Positions 7,914 through 17,068 of a stretch of DNA of 37,636 nt are shown here, piece by piece (the stretch's first letter is position 1; every line of letters starts with the position of its first letter). The position numbers and the translations under genes are program-made. The notes under the pieces are model-generated. The model saw only the letters and a list, made by a program, of their open reading frames with translations, made no database searches and was not told where the DNA came from. Source of the stretch: DRWZ01 sp964601505 (GTDB lineage: Bacteria > Calescibacteriota > Calescibacteriia > Calescibacteriales > Calescibacteriaceae); NCBI GenBank assembly GCA_964601505.1, contig CAZRNR010000018.1:1-37636 (forward strand), in the 5' to 3' direction.

Positions 7914-9137
7914 TTATTCTATTTCTTTTCCGGAAAGACCCAAGATAGCCCTAGCGACTATAGTCCTTTGAACTTCCGATGTTCCACCACCTATAGTTAT
8001 AAGTCTAACATCTCTATATCCTTTTTCTATCTTTGCTTCCTTCATATATCCAAGACCACCCAAAATTTGTATAGCTTCATATATGTGTTGAACTATACTA
8101 TCTCCCCAAAACAGCTTAAAGGAAGATGCTTCAACAAATGGTAGTTCTCCTCTATCTATGTGCCAGGCTATTCTGTAAAGGTATGAACGAGCAACCTCAA
8201 GAGATACCTTCATATCAACTATTTTTTTCTGTATAGCCTGAAAGTAAGATATAGGTTTTCCAAAGGCTTCTCTACTGTTTGCATAATTCATAAGAGCTTT
8301 TATCACTGTCTCAAGAGAACCAACAGATGGTGAAAGCATAACAGACCTCTCCCACCCAAATATTGTTCTCACAACTTGAATAAAACCCATATTGACTTGG
8401 CCCAAAACATTTTCTTCTGGAACTTCACAATCTTCAAAAACAATTTCACCTGTAGGGGATAAACGATTCCCCATCTTTTTAAGTTTTCTTGAAACAGAAA
8501 ATCCCTTAAAATTTCTCTCAACCAGGAAAGCTGTTATACCAGCAGAACCAAGAGATTTATCTGTGCTAGCGAGGACTAAAAATAGATCTCCTATGGGAGC
8601 ATTAGTTATATATAATTTTGAACCATTCAGTATCCATCTATCTCCCTTTTTAACAGCGGTTGTTTTCAGGTGTATTGAATCAGAACCACCGTGAGGCTCA
8701 GTTATAGCAAAGCAACCTATAAACTCACCTGTTGAAAGTTTAGTCAGGTATCTTCTTTTTTGTTCATCTGTTCCGTACGTCATTATTGGAACACCACAGA
8801 GTATTGTGTGTGCAGAAAGAGACATAACCATTCCGCCATCAACTCCAGCCAATCCAAGAGCTTCCCAGGCTACAGTAGTAGCTAAAGCAGAAGCCCCCTG
8901 ACCTCCATATTCCTGAGGGAAAGGAAAACCTAAAAAACCAAATTCCCTAAATTTTTCCCAAATAGGCCAAGCAAACTCTTCTTTTTCATCTAATTCAAGC
9001 TGAATTTTCTCCTGAATTGGAATTATATTCTCAGATGCAAACTTAAAAACAGAATCTCTAAGCTGAATAAGTTCAGAATCAAGCGAAAAGTCAATCATAT
9101 CGTTATAATTTTCCATTCTCAAATTATCGTGAAACAT
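7914..9137 (-). CDS. Acyl-CoA dehydrogenase
   Basis: 407 residues in the three-domain ACAD layout: N-terminal helices to about 140, beta domain from FAITEPHGGSDS (143-154) to about 245, and C-terminal helices. The flavoprotein oxidises an acyl-CoA at C2-C3 and passes electrons to ETF. The C-terminal signature reads GGLGYMKEAKIEKGYRD then IGGGTSEVQ (382-390). The catalytic Glu of medium- and short-chain enzymes (IYEGT) is Gly384 here. Glu263 in FGWERSVML instead sits at the helix-G site used by isovaleryl-CoA and long-chain enzymes, so activity is probably retained. Start is uncertain: M1, M8 and M14 are all possible and none has a Shine-Dalgarno. No ETF gene is nearby. Confidence 0.93.
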   Translation of the reverse strand: MFHDNLRMENYNDMIDFSLDSELIQLRDSVFKFASENIIPIQEKIQLELDEKEEFAWPIWEKFREFGFLGFPFPQEYGGQGASALATTVAWEALGLAGVDGGMVMSLSAHTILCGVPIMTYGTDEQKRRYLTKLSTGEFIGCFAITEPHGGSDSIHLKTTAVKKGDRWILNGSKLYITNAPIGDLFLVLASTDKSLGSAGITAFLVERNFKGFSVSRKLKKMGNRLSPTGEIVFEDCEVPEENVLGQVNMGFIQVVRTIFGWERSVMLSPSVGSLETVIKALMNYANSREAFGKPISYFQAIQKKIVDMKVSLEVARSYLYRIAWHIDRGELPFVEASSFKLFWGDSIVQHIYEAIQILGGLGYMKEAKIEKGYRDVRLITIGGGTSEVQRTIVARAILGLSGKEIE

Positions 9138-9366
9138 TTATCAGAAAAATTGACCAATTGTTCAAAGTATCCCATACTTTAGAAAATCATGAAATATTTT
9201 TTGATATAAATAAAAAAACCAAGTCAAATTGCAACCTCCATAGAATGCAATTGATATAATATAGCCAGAAATAATCAAAATCATAATAAGCTTTGAATCC
9301 AAATAATATTGAACTTTGCTAAAGTATAGTTTTTCAATTGGAAAACACATAAAATTATTGAAGTAT

Positions 9367-10896
9367 ATGGAGAAAGTTGATGTGCTTTTAGTTTCTCCTC
9401 CGCGCCTTATGTGGCCCTACATAAATGCATATGATAATTTCATGGTTCCCCAGAATTTACCGTGCCTTGCAGCATACCTTCGGGAACACAGAATAAAAGT
9501 AATGATAATAGATTGCATGCCACTAAAAATGGGATGGAAAACACTTATAAAAAATATAGAAAATATAAAACCTAAAATAGTCGCAGCTGGAGAGAACCAT
9601 GCACTTTTCTCAGGAGAAGTGATAAAGTTATTCAAATATGTAAAATCAATATCAAAAGAAATAAAAACAGTCGCGGGAGGAACTCATTTTTCTTTTCTCG
9701 CAGAAGACTATATTAGAGCTTATCCGGAAATAGATTTTATAGTCTATGGAGAGGGAGAAGAAACATTTCTAGAACTCTGTCTTGCAGTTATGAATGGAGG
9801 AAAATTTGAGAATATAAAAGGAATAGTTTTTCGTAGAGAAGATGGCAGTCCGCAAAGAAATCCTCCACGCCCTCTCATTGCAAACTTAGATAACTTACCG
9901 ATCCCTGCATATGATCTTCTACCTATGGAAAAATATGGGAAATCAGAATATCTTTTCGCTTCTCACGGATCAACAATTCATCACTCAAGGGGATGCACCT
10001 CTTCGTGCAAATTCTGTGGTTTCTGGATACAAATGGCTGACATGAAAATACAGAATGGAGAAATCATGCTCAGACCAAAATGGAGAACTAAAAGTCCAGA
10101 AAGAACTTTTGAGGAAGTCAATTACCTTGTTAAGAAGTTTGGTAGGCATTTTTTAGTTTGGGTCGATGACACATTTAATGTTGATCCAAATTGGTCAGAT
10201 AGATTCGCTGAAATAATGCTAAAATCTGGAATTAAGACAAGATGGTACTGCTTTATGAGAGCTGATTACATTATGAGAGATGAAAAGAACGGCGTTATGG
10301 AAAAGCTTGTTAAAGCAGGTCTCACACACATAAGCATAGGAGCAGAAAGACCAATTAACCAAGATTTCAAAAAGCTGAACAAGGGATTTTATCAGACAGA
10401 ACTTCTTGAGAACTGTATCAAAACTATAAGAAGAAAATATCCCCATGTATTTGTTCAGATGACATTCATAACGGGGCTGAGAGATGATAAAAAAGAAGAC
10501 TTCTATGAAATACTTAAATTTGCGAAAAAACTCTCCCCAGACTATGCAGGTTTCCATCCACTAATGCCAATACCCGGAACAGAAATGTGGAAAGAAGCCA
10601 AAAAAAATAACTGGATTGAGATAGAAGATTTCAACCTGTATGACCTTAACACAGCAGTAATATCCAGTGAGTACCTATCAAGAGAGGAAATAGAAGAACT
10701 TACATTTGAAATAACCAAAAAATTCATAAGCATACCGTGGTTTATAAAGGGAATACTCGGAGGTCCATATAGAAGAAGAATGTACATATGGTGGTTAATA
10801 GTATCTTTGAAGATAACCTTACATTCAATCTTTAACTTGAAGCTTCCATTTAATGAATACCACAATTTGATATATCCAAAATGGTATAATGACTGA
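9367..10896 (+). CDS. B12-binding-domain radical SAM protein (BchE/P-methylase-like superfamily)
   Basis: 509 residues from the ATG at 9367; an in-frame TTG at 9316 would add 17 residues but the conserved domain begins at MEKVDVLLVSPPR. Residues 1-150 form a cobalamin-binding-like Rossmann domain ending in the family hallmark YGEGEETF (127-134). The radical SAM cluster motif is C210-xxx-C214-xx-C217 within RGCTSSCKFCGF. Later come WVDDTFNVD, ISIGAERP and MTFITGLRDD, typical TIM-barrel strands of this class. The reaction is unknown; relatives methylate unactivated carbons, cyclise rings or modify lipids and tetrapyrroles. It is transcribed away from the acyl-CoA dehydrogenase gene. The C-terminal 60 residues are basic and aromatic and may touch membrane. 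Confidence 0.88.
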   Translation: MEKVDVLLVSPPRLMWPYINAYDNFMVPQNLPCLAAYLREHRIKVMIIDCMPLKMGWKTLIKNIENIKPKIVAAGENHALFSGEVIKLFKYVKSISKEIKTVAGGTHFSFLAEDYIRAYPEIDFIVYGEGEETFLELCLAVMNGGKFENIKGIVFRREDGSPQRNPPRPLIANLDNLPIPAYDLLPMEKYGKSEYLFASHGSTIHHSRGCTSSCKFCGFWIQMADMKIQNGEIMLRPKWRTKSPERTFEEVNYLVKKFGRHFLVWVDDTFNVDPNWSDRFAEIMLKSGIKTRWYCFMRADYIMRDEKNGVMEKLVKAGLTHISIGAERPINQDFKKLNKGFYQTELLENCIKTIRRKYPHVFVQMTFITGLRDDKKEDFYEILKFAKKLSPDYAGFHPLMPIPGTEMWKEAKKNNWIEIEDFNLYDLNTAVISSEYLSREEIEELTFEITKKFISIPWFIKGILGGPYRRRMYIWWLIVSLKITLHSIFNLKLPFNEYHNLIYPKWYND

Positions 10897-11332
10897 AAAT
10901 TGCTTTGTTGCACTCATCAAAAATTATCCCTTGAAGTTCTCAAGAATGAATGCACAAAACAAAAAGAGATAAACTGAATTTTGCCTTATGCGCAGAACCC
11001 ACTCACCTAAAACACACCTATGATCGCTTCTTTCATCTTGAAAACCCAAAAAACATAGGATCTTATAAATTCTGAAATCCAAAAAGCTTTAAAAGTCCCA
11101 GATTACTTTCCAATAAAATCTCAATATGTACGTTCGCAACAAAGCAAAATGGAACCAAAAATAGCATAATTCAATGATTCAATCTAATCCATAAGGAAAG
11201 GATTAGGGATTCCAGAAAACTTGTAAAGCTCTGGAAAGCACTATAGTAATCCAAAAATTCACTGCGGACAGAGAAATAAATTCTTTGTATTGATAAGACT
11301 GCAGAAAACATCAAAATCTTTTTTGAAGTATC
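10897..11332. other. Convergent intergenic region (436 bases) without a gene
   Basis: It lies between the ends of the radical SAM gene (+) and the prepilin gene (-). All frames are short and I see no RBS-ORF pair or tRNA. It contains two adjacent hairpins near 11184-11236, listed separately. No T-run follows either stem on either strand, so they are not standard intrinsic terminators. Confidence 0.5.
11184..11236. other. Two tandem hairpins, possible structured RNA
   Basis: The first stem is CTAATCC (11184-11190) pairing with GGATTAG (11200-11206), loop of 9. The second is TTCCAGA (11210-11216) with TCTGGAA (11230-11236), loop of 13. Both are perfect 7 bp stems separated by only three bases. 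The strand transcribed, if any, is unknown. Confidence 0.35.
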
Positions 11333-11953
11333 CTATCTTGGTTTCTGAATAATTCCAGTAGTTCCAAGTATGTTCTCACTCATCGGTTCAACAAAGAGCC
11401 TGAATCTCTTTTCTGTATTTCCATATTTTATAGCTCCTGATATTTGAATGAACTGCACAGGTCCATTTTGTGGATTCCACCTTTCATGCCATGTTCCATT
11501 AGCAAACAATTTGACGTCAAACTCTCTAACACCATCTAAAATCTTCAATGGATACCCTCCCTGAAATAAATCTTCTCCGAGCGATTTATCAATTCTCTTT
11601 ATCATATCAGCAGTATCTTCCTTTGAATCCTTCGGAACTTCAAAAGAGTATTCAATCTCCTGATGTAGCCCAGAATGAAGAGTTGTAAAAATCAACCTAT
11701 CATATGGTCTTCCGAAAAAACCCATTTCCTCAAGGTATATACCGCAATTATTTGGGCAGAAATAAACTGATTCAAGCTCCCTTTTGATCTGATATGTTAT
11801 ATAAAGCAATGTAGCTTCCCTATCTACACCCTTCTGTATAGATTCTCCAGAACGGATAATACCTAAAACTATTCCAAAGAGAACAGTTATAGAAAAAGAA
11901 ATAATTACAATAGAAACAAGTAGCTCTATTAGAGTAAAACCTTTTGCTCTCAT
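11333..11953 (-). CDS. Prepilin / pseudopilin, PulJ (GspJ)-like
   Basis: 206 residues from the ATG at 11953; an in-frame GTG at 11971 would add MKFYLL. Neither has a Shine-Dalgarno, and a five-residue leader MRAKG before the processing site is typical. The type IV prepilin signal is G5 | F6-TLIE10-LLVSI with Glu at +5, followed by a hydrophobic helix to about residue 31. The soluble part has two close cysteines (FCPNNCGIYLE) and aromatic beta strands, like minor pseudopilins that cap a secretion pseudopilus or pilus. PilD-type peptidase would cleave and methylate it. The inner-membrane PilC/GspF at 26017 is the likely partner machine; no assembly ATPase or other pilin is adjacent. Confidence 0.85.
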   Translation of the reverse strand: MRAKGFTLIELLVSIVIISFSITVLFGIVLGIIRSGESIQKGVDREATLLYITYQIKRELESVYFCPNNCGIYLEEMGFFGRPYDRLIFTTLHSGLHQEIEYSFEVPKDSKEDTADMIKRIDKSLGEDLFQGGYPLKILDGVREFDVKLFANGTWHERWNPQNGPVQFIQISGAIKYGNTEKRFRLFVEPMSENILGTTGIIQKPR

Positions 11954-12112
11954 CAATAAATAAAATTTCACTTACATTAATTTTCATTGAAACAATTCTG
12001 AAATGTTGCAAGTTTTATTATATTGAAATCTGTTCGTAAAAGTGTCATAAATCAAAATTCTCAAGAGTCTGAAAAAATAAAATATAAGGATATAGAGAAT
12101 TTTCCCGGAGGA

Positions 12113-13330
12113 CTACGAAACAAATACCCACAAGAGAAGAACAGCAATTGAAGTAAATGTTACAATAACACCTACTCTTGCATAATCCCAAAAGGTTATT
12201 TTTATGTCAAATATTTTAGATTGTTCTATAACTATAAGGTTTGCTATACTACCTATAGTCAGAAGATTTCCTGCAAATGTGCTTGAAACAGCAAGTATAT
12301 AGTAGTTCTCAATATTTCCCTTTGGGATCATGTTTATTATCAACATCACAGCAGGGACATTACTGAATATATTGCTAAGAATGACAGATACCAACGAAAG
12401 ATGAAAAGGATTACTCCCTATATCTAATCCATATTTTTGCATCTGGTAAATCATCTGATTTGGGAAATCATACTTTGAAATAGCTCCTATAATTATAAAC
12501 AGGCATATAAACATAATTATCAATGACCAATCAACCAATTCAAGTAATCTTCTTGTACTTATATACCTACTGAGCATAAGCAAAGACGCAGATGTAGTGG
12601 CTGTAATTTCTCTTGGTATGGGTGTAAAGAAAAACAAAACCGTAATCAGAACAAATATCAAACCCTTCAGTGAATGATGCTTATTGAATTCGTTCCATGT
12701 TTGCTCAACAGTGAAATCAACAGATATAAACCACTTTTTACTGAAAAGCAAGAGTATGATTAAATATGCTATCCAAAAAGATATAAAAGACGGCGGGAAA
12801 CACCAGATGAAAAATTCAAGGAAATCAAGTTTAGCAAACTGGCCAATGAGCATATTCTGTGGATTCCCTACTATAGTAGCAGCGGAACCGATATTACTTG
12901 ATATTGCAAGTCCTAAAAGAAAAGGTAAAGGATTTAATCCCCCCTTCAAAGTTGAATAGGCAACAACTGGCGTGAATGCAAGACAGACGATATCATTAGC
13001 CAGAAAGGCGGACATTATTGCCGAAGTAGCCATCAAATTCAGAAGGAGAATCCCAGGAGAGGATATCTTCCGAATTATCAGAAGAGATATCTTCGTGTAA
13101 AATCCACCTATCCGTAGCTGAGCGGAAATTACCATAAGACCATAAAGTAAAAGTATAGTTGATATATCTATATACTTTATTGCTTCTTCGGGTGAAAGTA
13201 TTCCAAAGAGAATCGTCGCAGAAGCTCCTATAAGAGCGATACCAGACCTATCTATAAGAAGCCCAGGAATAGAACCAAAAGCCAGACCAATGTAAGTCAA
13301 AACGAATATAAACAAAGCCAATTTTTCCAT
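12113..13330 (-). CDS. ArsB/CitM-type ion transporter superfamily permease
   Basis: 405 residues, strongly hydrophobic, with about ten to eleven membrane segments. The diagnostic loop is AATIVGNPQNMLIGQFA (about 155-170), the GNPxNxxIG signature of the ion transporter superfamily (ArsB, CitM, SLC13 relatives). A second half-repeat occurs near VSSTFAGNLLTIGSIANLIVIEQ (about 345-370). AFLANDIVCLAFTP (about 112-125) is another conserved re-entrant element. The family moves anions such as arsenite, citrate, silicate or sulfate, driven by ion gradients. No ars genes are nearby, so the substrate is open. An AGGA lies 9-10 bases before the ATG. It is 97 bases downstream of the GMC-like gene. Confidence 0.88.
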   Translation of the reverse strand: MEKLALFIFVLTYIGLAFGSIPGLLIDRSGIALIGASATILFGILSPEEAIKYIDISTILLLYGLMVISAQLRIGGFYTKISLLIIRKISSPGILLLNLMATSAIMSAFLANDIVCLAFTPVVAYSTLKGGLNPLPFLLGLAISSNIGSAATIVGNPQNMLIGQFAKLDFLEFFIWCFPPSFISFWIAYLIILLLFSKKWFISVDFTVEQTWNEFNKHHSLKGLIFVLITVLFFFTPIPREITATTSASLLMLSRYISTRRLLELVDWSLIIMFICLFIIIGAISKYDFPNQMIYQMQKYGLDIGSNPFHLSLVSVILSNIFSNVPAVMLIINMIPKGNIENYYILAVSSTFAGNLLTIGSIANLIVIEQSKIFDIKITFWDYARVGVIVTFTSIAVLLLWVFVS

Positions 13331-13427
13331 ATTCTATCCTATTTTCATTATGTCTGTTTTACGGATTTGAATATCTAATTTTTATACTTTGTGTTCCATC
13401 AATTTCTATAAATAGATCTTATACAGA

Positions 13428-15332
13428 TCAAGCTTTTCTTCTACTAAGGAAAGATTCAACGCATATATAACTTAAAGCTGAAGCTGTCAGAAGTGGAGGT
13501 GATATAGCGGAATCTGGCATAACGCTTGTATCACTTATAAAAAGAGAATTCTCACCAAAAACCCTTCCAGATGAATCAACAATACCAAGTTCCGAAGAGA
13601 AGCTCATAGGACACCCACCTGTCTGAAATATAGAAATCATCTCAATTTGCTTTGGCTTTATATTCTCTATATCTAAATTCTCAAGTGAATCTATATTGGA
13701 AATCGTTGGGATAAACCTTATCGGCAAAATTATTTCTTTTGCTCCAAGAGATAAAAGAGCAATGGATAATTCTTTAACCGCAAAAATGAACCTTGAAATA
13801 TCTTCTCCCGTTGGATAAAACCTCGGAAAAACACCAAATGGAGTTCTTATAAACTCCGATCTTCCAGATTCGTTAAACCAGAATATAAAAGTTCTAGCAA
13901 AAGGATAAGTTTTAGAACGTTTCACAAGATCAGATTTAGCACTATCCGGTATAAAAGATGTAAATATCCCCGGAGAAAATTTCAATTCCTTACAGAATAT
14001 ATTTTCAAATTCAATGTAATAAGGATAATTCCTGGATTCCTGAACAGAGTTAAAGTAAGCTATTATCATTCCAGATGGATGAACTTTGAGTTTTTTACCA
14101 AGTGCTTTCTCTTTGAATCCAGAATTTGAAAGTATCTTGAAATTTCCAAAGGGACCGGCACATAAGAAAACAGCTTTAGATTCAACTATAAATCTTCCCT
14201 TTGGATTTCCAAAATCATCCCTTATAGTTCCTTCACAGAACCATTTTTTACTACTTCTTGCTATCCTTTCAACATCAAATCCAAGATAGATGTTTGCTCC
14301 AAAATGAACTGCATACTTCAGTATTTTCTCAGCAGAAAAAACTTTCTCACCAAAAAGAATATTAGATTTATCACCCTCAAGCTTTACGAAGTTCTTTAGT
14401 TCCGCATTCAAAGCATTGGCTAAATTAACCAAGAACTCAGGCGAAGGGCTACCATTTTTACCATTTGACCTTGAATTTATCAATTTCAACGCCTCTTCTG
14501 TCGCATAATCAAGGAAAATATCTTTTGTATTTATTCCGTGAAATTTTCTCCATATCTCTTTTGCTTCATCTCTTATTCTCTCAAAAATTGAGAAATATAT
14601 GTTCGTAGATCCTCCAACTCCACGACTTAAAACCATGTTTGTTATTCCAGGAGAAAGGACTGGTAAAATTCCGCCAAATGTTGTTCCTTTGCATAAATAT
14701 GTAGAAACATCACCCGCATCAATAAAATAACCTTTTTCAAGAACGGAAACAGATATGTCTTCTCTTGAGAGTCTTTCTGCTATGAGAGCAGCAGTTATAC
14801 CAGATCCAATTATTGCCACGTCTGAAACAACTCTTATATCACCTCTTATGTATTTACCAAATTTTATTCTCTCCATATCCCATTCTACCCTAACAAACCC
14901 GAGCTTTTTCTCCTTTTCTATAAGATCAGACATATCTAATCTCGGGATATCATCGGAGGGTTCTATGGAAAAACCAACCTTTTCATTCCCAAAAGCATCC
15001 CAGAATCCAAGCAGAGCCAAAAATCTCAAAATCTTGAAAACAACATAAGGAATTTTATTTGTTGAAGTTGAAAGCCTCGTTATAACTCTATGGGATTTCT
15101 GATCATCCAAAGAGAGAAAATCGCCTCCTTCATACATGACAGACAAAAAGTCAAGAGCGTAAAGACACCACTGAATAACTTTTCTTGCATCGCTATCAAT
15201 GATACTTATGAACTCATTCAGCTTCATCTCCTGTTTCTCTGTTATATCAATCTCCTCATCTTTTCTTGGAAAATCAAAAGGGAAGACATATCTTGCAAAT
15301 TTTCTGATTTTAGCTATATCTTTTTCTGTCAT
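13428..15332 (-). CDS. GMC-like FAD oxidoreductase with N-terminal extension; usual catalytic residues replaced
   Basis: 634 residues. Residues 1-165 are a helical extension resembling the gluconate dehydrogenase subunit 3-like segment found before some fatty-alcohol-oxidase GMC proteins. The FAD Rossmann motif is IIGSGITAAL (174-183) with E199 at the end of strand 2 (VLEKG). RGVGGSTNIYFSIF matches the second FAD contact (GGSS-N). The C-terminal GMC tail is recognisable: GIVDSSGRVFG, LFISDTSVMP, then a helix. But the catalytic His (HxxGTxRM in glucose or choline oxidase) is Phe569 in FQTGGCPM, and the second His/Asn is Pro612. It sits 11 bases after the double-HAD gene. It may act differently from oxidases. 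Confidence 0.85.
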   Translation of the reverse strand: MTEKDIAKIRKFARYVFPFDFPRKDEEIDITEKQEMKLNEFISIIDSDARKVIQWCLYALDFLSVMYEGGDFLSLDDQKSHRVITRLSTSTNKIPYVVFKILRFLALLGFWDAFGNEKVGFSIEPSDDIPRLDMSDLIEKEKKLGFVRVEWDMERIKFGKYIRGDIRVVSDVAIIGSGITAALIAERLSREDISVSVLEKGYFIDAGDVSTYLCKGTTFGGILPVLSPGITNMVLSRGVGGSTNIYFSIFERIRDEAKEIWRKFHGINTKDIFLDYATEEALKLINSRSNGKNGSPSPEFLVNLANALNAELKNFVKLEGDKSNILFGEKVFSAEKILKYAVHFGANIYLGFDVERIARSSKKWFCEGTIRDDFGNPKGRFIVESKAVFLCAGPFGNFKILSNSGFKEKALGKKLKVHPSGMIIAYFNSVQESRNYPYYIEFENIFCKELKFSPGIFTSFIPDSAKSDLVKRSKTYPFARTFIFWFNESGRSEFIRTPFGVFPRFYPTGEDISRFIFAVKELSIALLSLGAKEIILPIRFIPTISNIDSLENLDIENIKPKQIEMISIFQTGGCPMSFSSELGIVDSSGRVFGENSLFISDTSVMPDSAISPPLLTASALSYICVESFLSRRKA

Positions 15333-15343
15333 CTACTTAAATT

Positions 15344-16630
15344 TTAAGAATTAACGAGCTTATAAAAAAGCCCGATCTTTTCTAAGTCCGATATACAAGA
15401 AATGAATGAGAGAACCTTTCCTCTCTCCTTAAAATATGACGGAGGTGAATACTGACTATAAAGAGCAATAAAGGAACTTTCTTTTGCGGTAAAGAGATCA
15501 ATTTCGGTGTCCCCCACAACAAAGATCTCATTTTTATTCAAGTTGAGCTTTTCAGAGATAAAATCAATAGTTCTCGGATCTGGTTTTTTGATAATTTTTC
15601 CATCCTCCACAATATCTCCCTCTCCGATTACCATATCTACATTTAATTTGAAATTTTCAACTAATCTTTTCAAAAAGTAATCTCTCTTGTTTGAAAGAAT
15701 CACAACTTTGTAGCCAAGATTCTTCAGATGATCTATTGTCCTTTTAGCTCCCGGAGCAATATATGTTTTCTTTAAGAAAACCTTTTTATATCTTTGCCTA
15801 AATATACTGACAGATTCCCGAATTAAGTCCTCATCCTCATTTCCCAAAACTTTTCTAAAACATTCTTCAAGAGGTAGGCCTACAAGCTTCACAAGTGATT
15901 CTTTATCTGGAATCTTTTTCTTTATTTTTTTGAAGGTGAAGGTAAATGCGTCAAGTATCCCATCGTATGACCAACCCAGAGTCCCATCAAAGTCTATCAC
16001 AAAGCATCTTGGCTTGAGTTGAAATACTGAAATGATATCGTAAAAGTTCTCAAAAGGGAAGAAACTTATCCCTTTCATATAACATATATCTTCAAGTTTT
16101 GATTTAGCAAAAACTATATCAGCTTCCTCAACAGCACACCTATCTGATATTCCATTTCCTATAAAAACTTTGAAATTTTTTCCTCCCATCTTTCTCAAAA
16201 TCTTGAGCTTACATGTGGCACAGAGCTCACAAAAATCAGGACTATTTGGAAACTCAAAATGAAATCTGCCATTATAATCCAAAAGCTCTGAAGCAAAAAT
16301 TTTTATGTTATATCCATTCAAAATCTCCCTTATATAAAACCCAAATCCATCCGAAACCACAAAAAAGCCAAAATTATTAGAATTGATGAATTTAAAAAAA
16401 TCTATGAATCCATCTTGGATTTCAGCAACATCTCTTGCAAATTTTTTCATCTCATCAAGCGAAGCATTTATATATTTTGCTACAGATGAATAAGCTGATT
16501 TGGAACCAATGTTACCCTTTAAAATTGTTCTCTCCTGATTATCCCATTGTGCAAATTTTCTTAAGATTGCTACAGATATGTCGTTTTTAGTTATAGTCCC
16601 ATCAAAATCACAAAAAATTTTTATATCCAT
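15344..16630 (-). CDS. Fusion of two HAD-family phosphatase domains (MtnX-like + phosphoglycolate phosphatase-like)
   Basis: 428 residues with two complete HAD domains. Domain 1 (1-200) is like MtnX/phosphoserine phosphatase: DFDGT (8-12), VVSDG (91-95), Lys141, and IGNGISDRCAVEEAD (157-171). It also carries C134-xx-C137-xx-C140, resembling the Cys-rich CGNCK stretch of MtnX-like proteins. Domain 2 (210-428) is like Gph/PGP: DFDGTL (213-218), LSNK (312-315), KKPDP (348-352), VVGDTEIDL (371-379). Both keep the nucleophile Asp, Ser/Thr, Lys and acidic metal ligands, so both look active. Domain 2 could remove 2-phosphoglycolate; domain 1 substrate is unknown. It is first in a minus-strand run with the GMC-like gene 11 bases downstream. 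Confidence 0.88.
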   Translation of the reverse strand: MDIKIFCDFDGTITKNDISVAILRKFAQWDNQERTILKGNIGSKSAYSSVAKYINASLDEMKKFARDVAEIQDGFIDFFKFINSNNFGFFVVSDGFGFYIREILNGYNIKIFASELLDYNGRFHFEFPNSPDFCELCATCKLKILRKMGGKNFKVFIGNGISDRCAVEEADIVFAKSKLEDICYMKGISFFPFENFYDIISVFQLKPRCFVIDFDGTLGWSYDGILDAFTFTFKKIKKKIPDKESLVKLVGLPLEECFRKVLGNEDEDLIRESVSIFRQRYKKVFLKKTYIAPGAKRTIDHLKNLGYKVVILSNKRDYFLKRLVENFKLNVDMVIGEGDIVEDGKIIKKPDPRTIDFISEKLNLNKNEIFVVGDTEIDLFTAKESSFIALYSQYSPPSYFKERGKVLSFISCISDLEKIGLFYKLVNS

Positions 16631-17068
16631 TCCGAATGAATTATAATAAAAATAATCTCATCTACATCTATAGTGAATATATTTTATTAATTGAAAAAGA
16701 AGCACAGAGATAAACTTTATTAATTTATTTGGAAAAATAGTGTTATTTATTCATCTCAAATTATCAACAAATTAACAAAGAGATTTACAAAGAACAGTGT
16801 GCGATAAAAAATTCGCTTCTCCCGTAAATTTTTCACAAACACTAATTTTGTAAAATAGTTAAATCCTGTAGTGAATTTATGTTGCAAGATTAAAATTTTC
16901 TACTGAGTAATTATTTTTGGAAAGAAATTCAGTAAGAATTAGAATCTAAAGCAGGGCAATAACTTCTCTTTTACAAGAAAATGCACAATCCAGCCAGAAG
17001 TAATAATTTAAATATAGAGCTTTCCGTGGCGAGATTAAAAAATAACAAAACAAGAAAACTTAATAAAC
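16631..17068. other. Divergent intergenic region (438 bases), very AT-rich
   Basis: It separates the starts of the double-HAD gene (-) and the membrane protein gene (+) and should contain both promoters. I see no convincing small gene, tRNA or terminator. A loose inverted repeat (TACTGA ... TCAGTA, about 16903-16935) is present. DnaA-box-like sequences were looked for and not found. Confidence 0.4.
16640..16645 (-). promoter_or_regulatory. Putative -10 box abutting the double-HAD gene start
   Basis: A TATAAT on the minus strand ends nine bases before the ATG at 16630. Initiation at the normal distance would leave a leader of only one to three bases, so the message would be close to leaderless. 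No good -35 is seen. Confidence 0.35.

Noticed and set aside
16631..17068. Replication origin in the divergent AT-rich gap
   Set aside because: No DnaA-box clusters (TTATCCACA-like) and no dnaA, dnaN or gidA neighbours.
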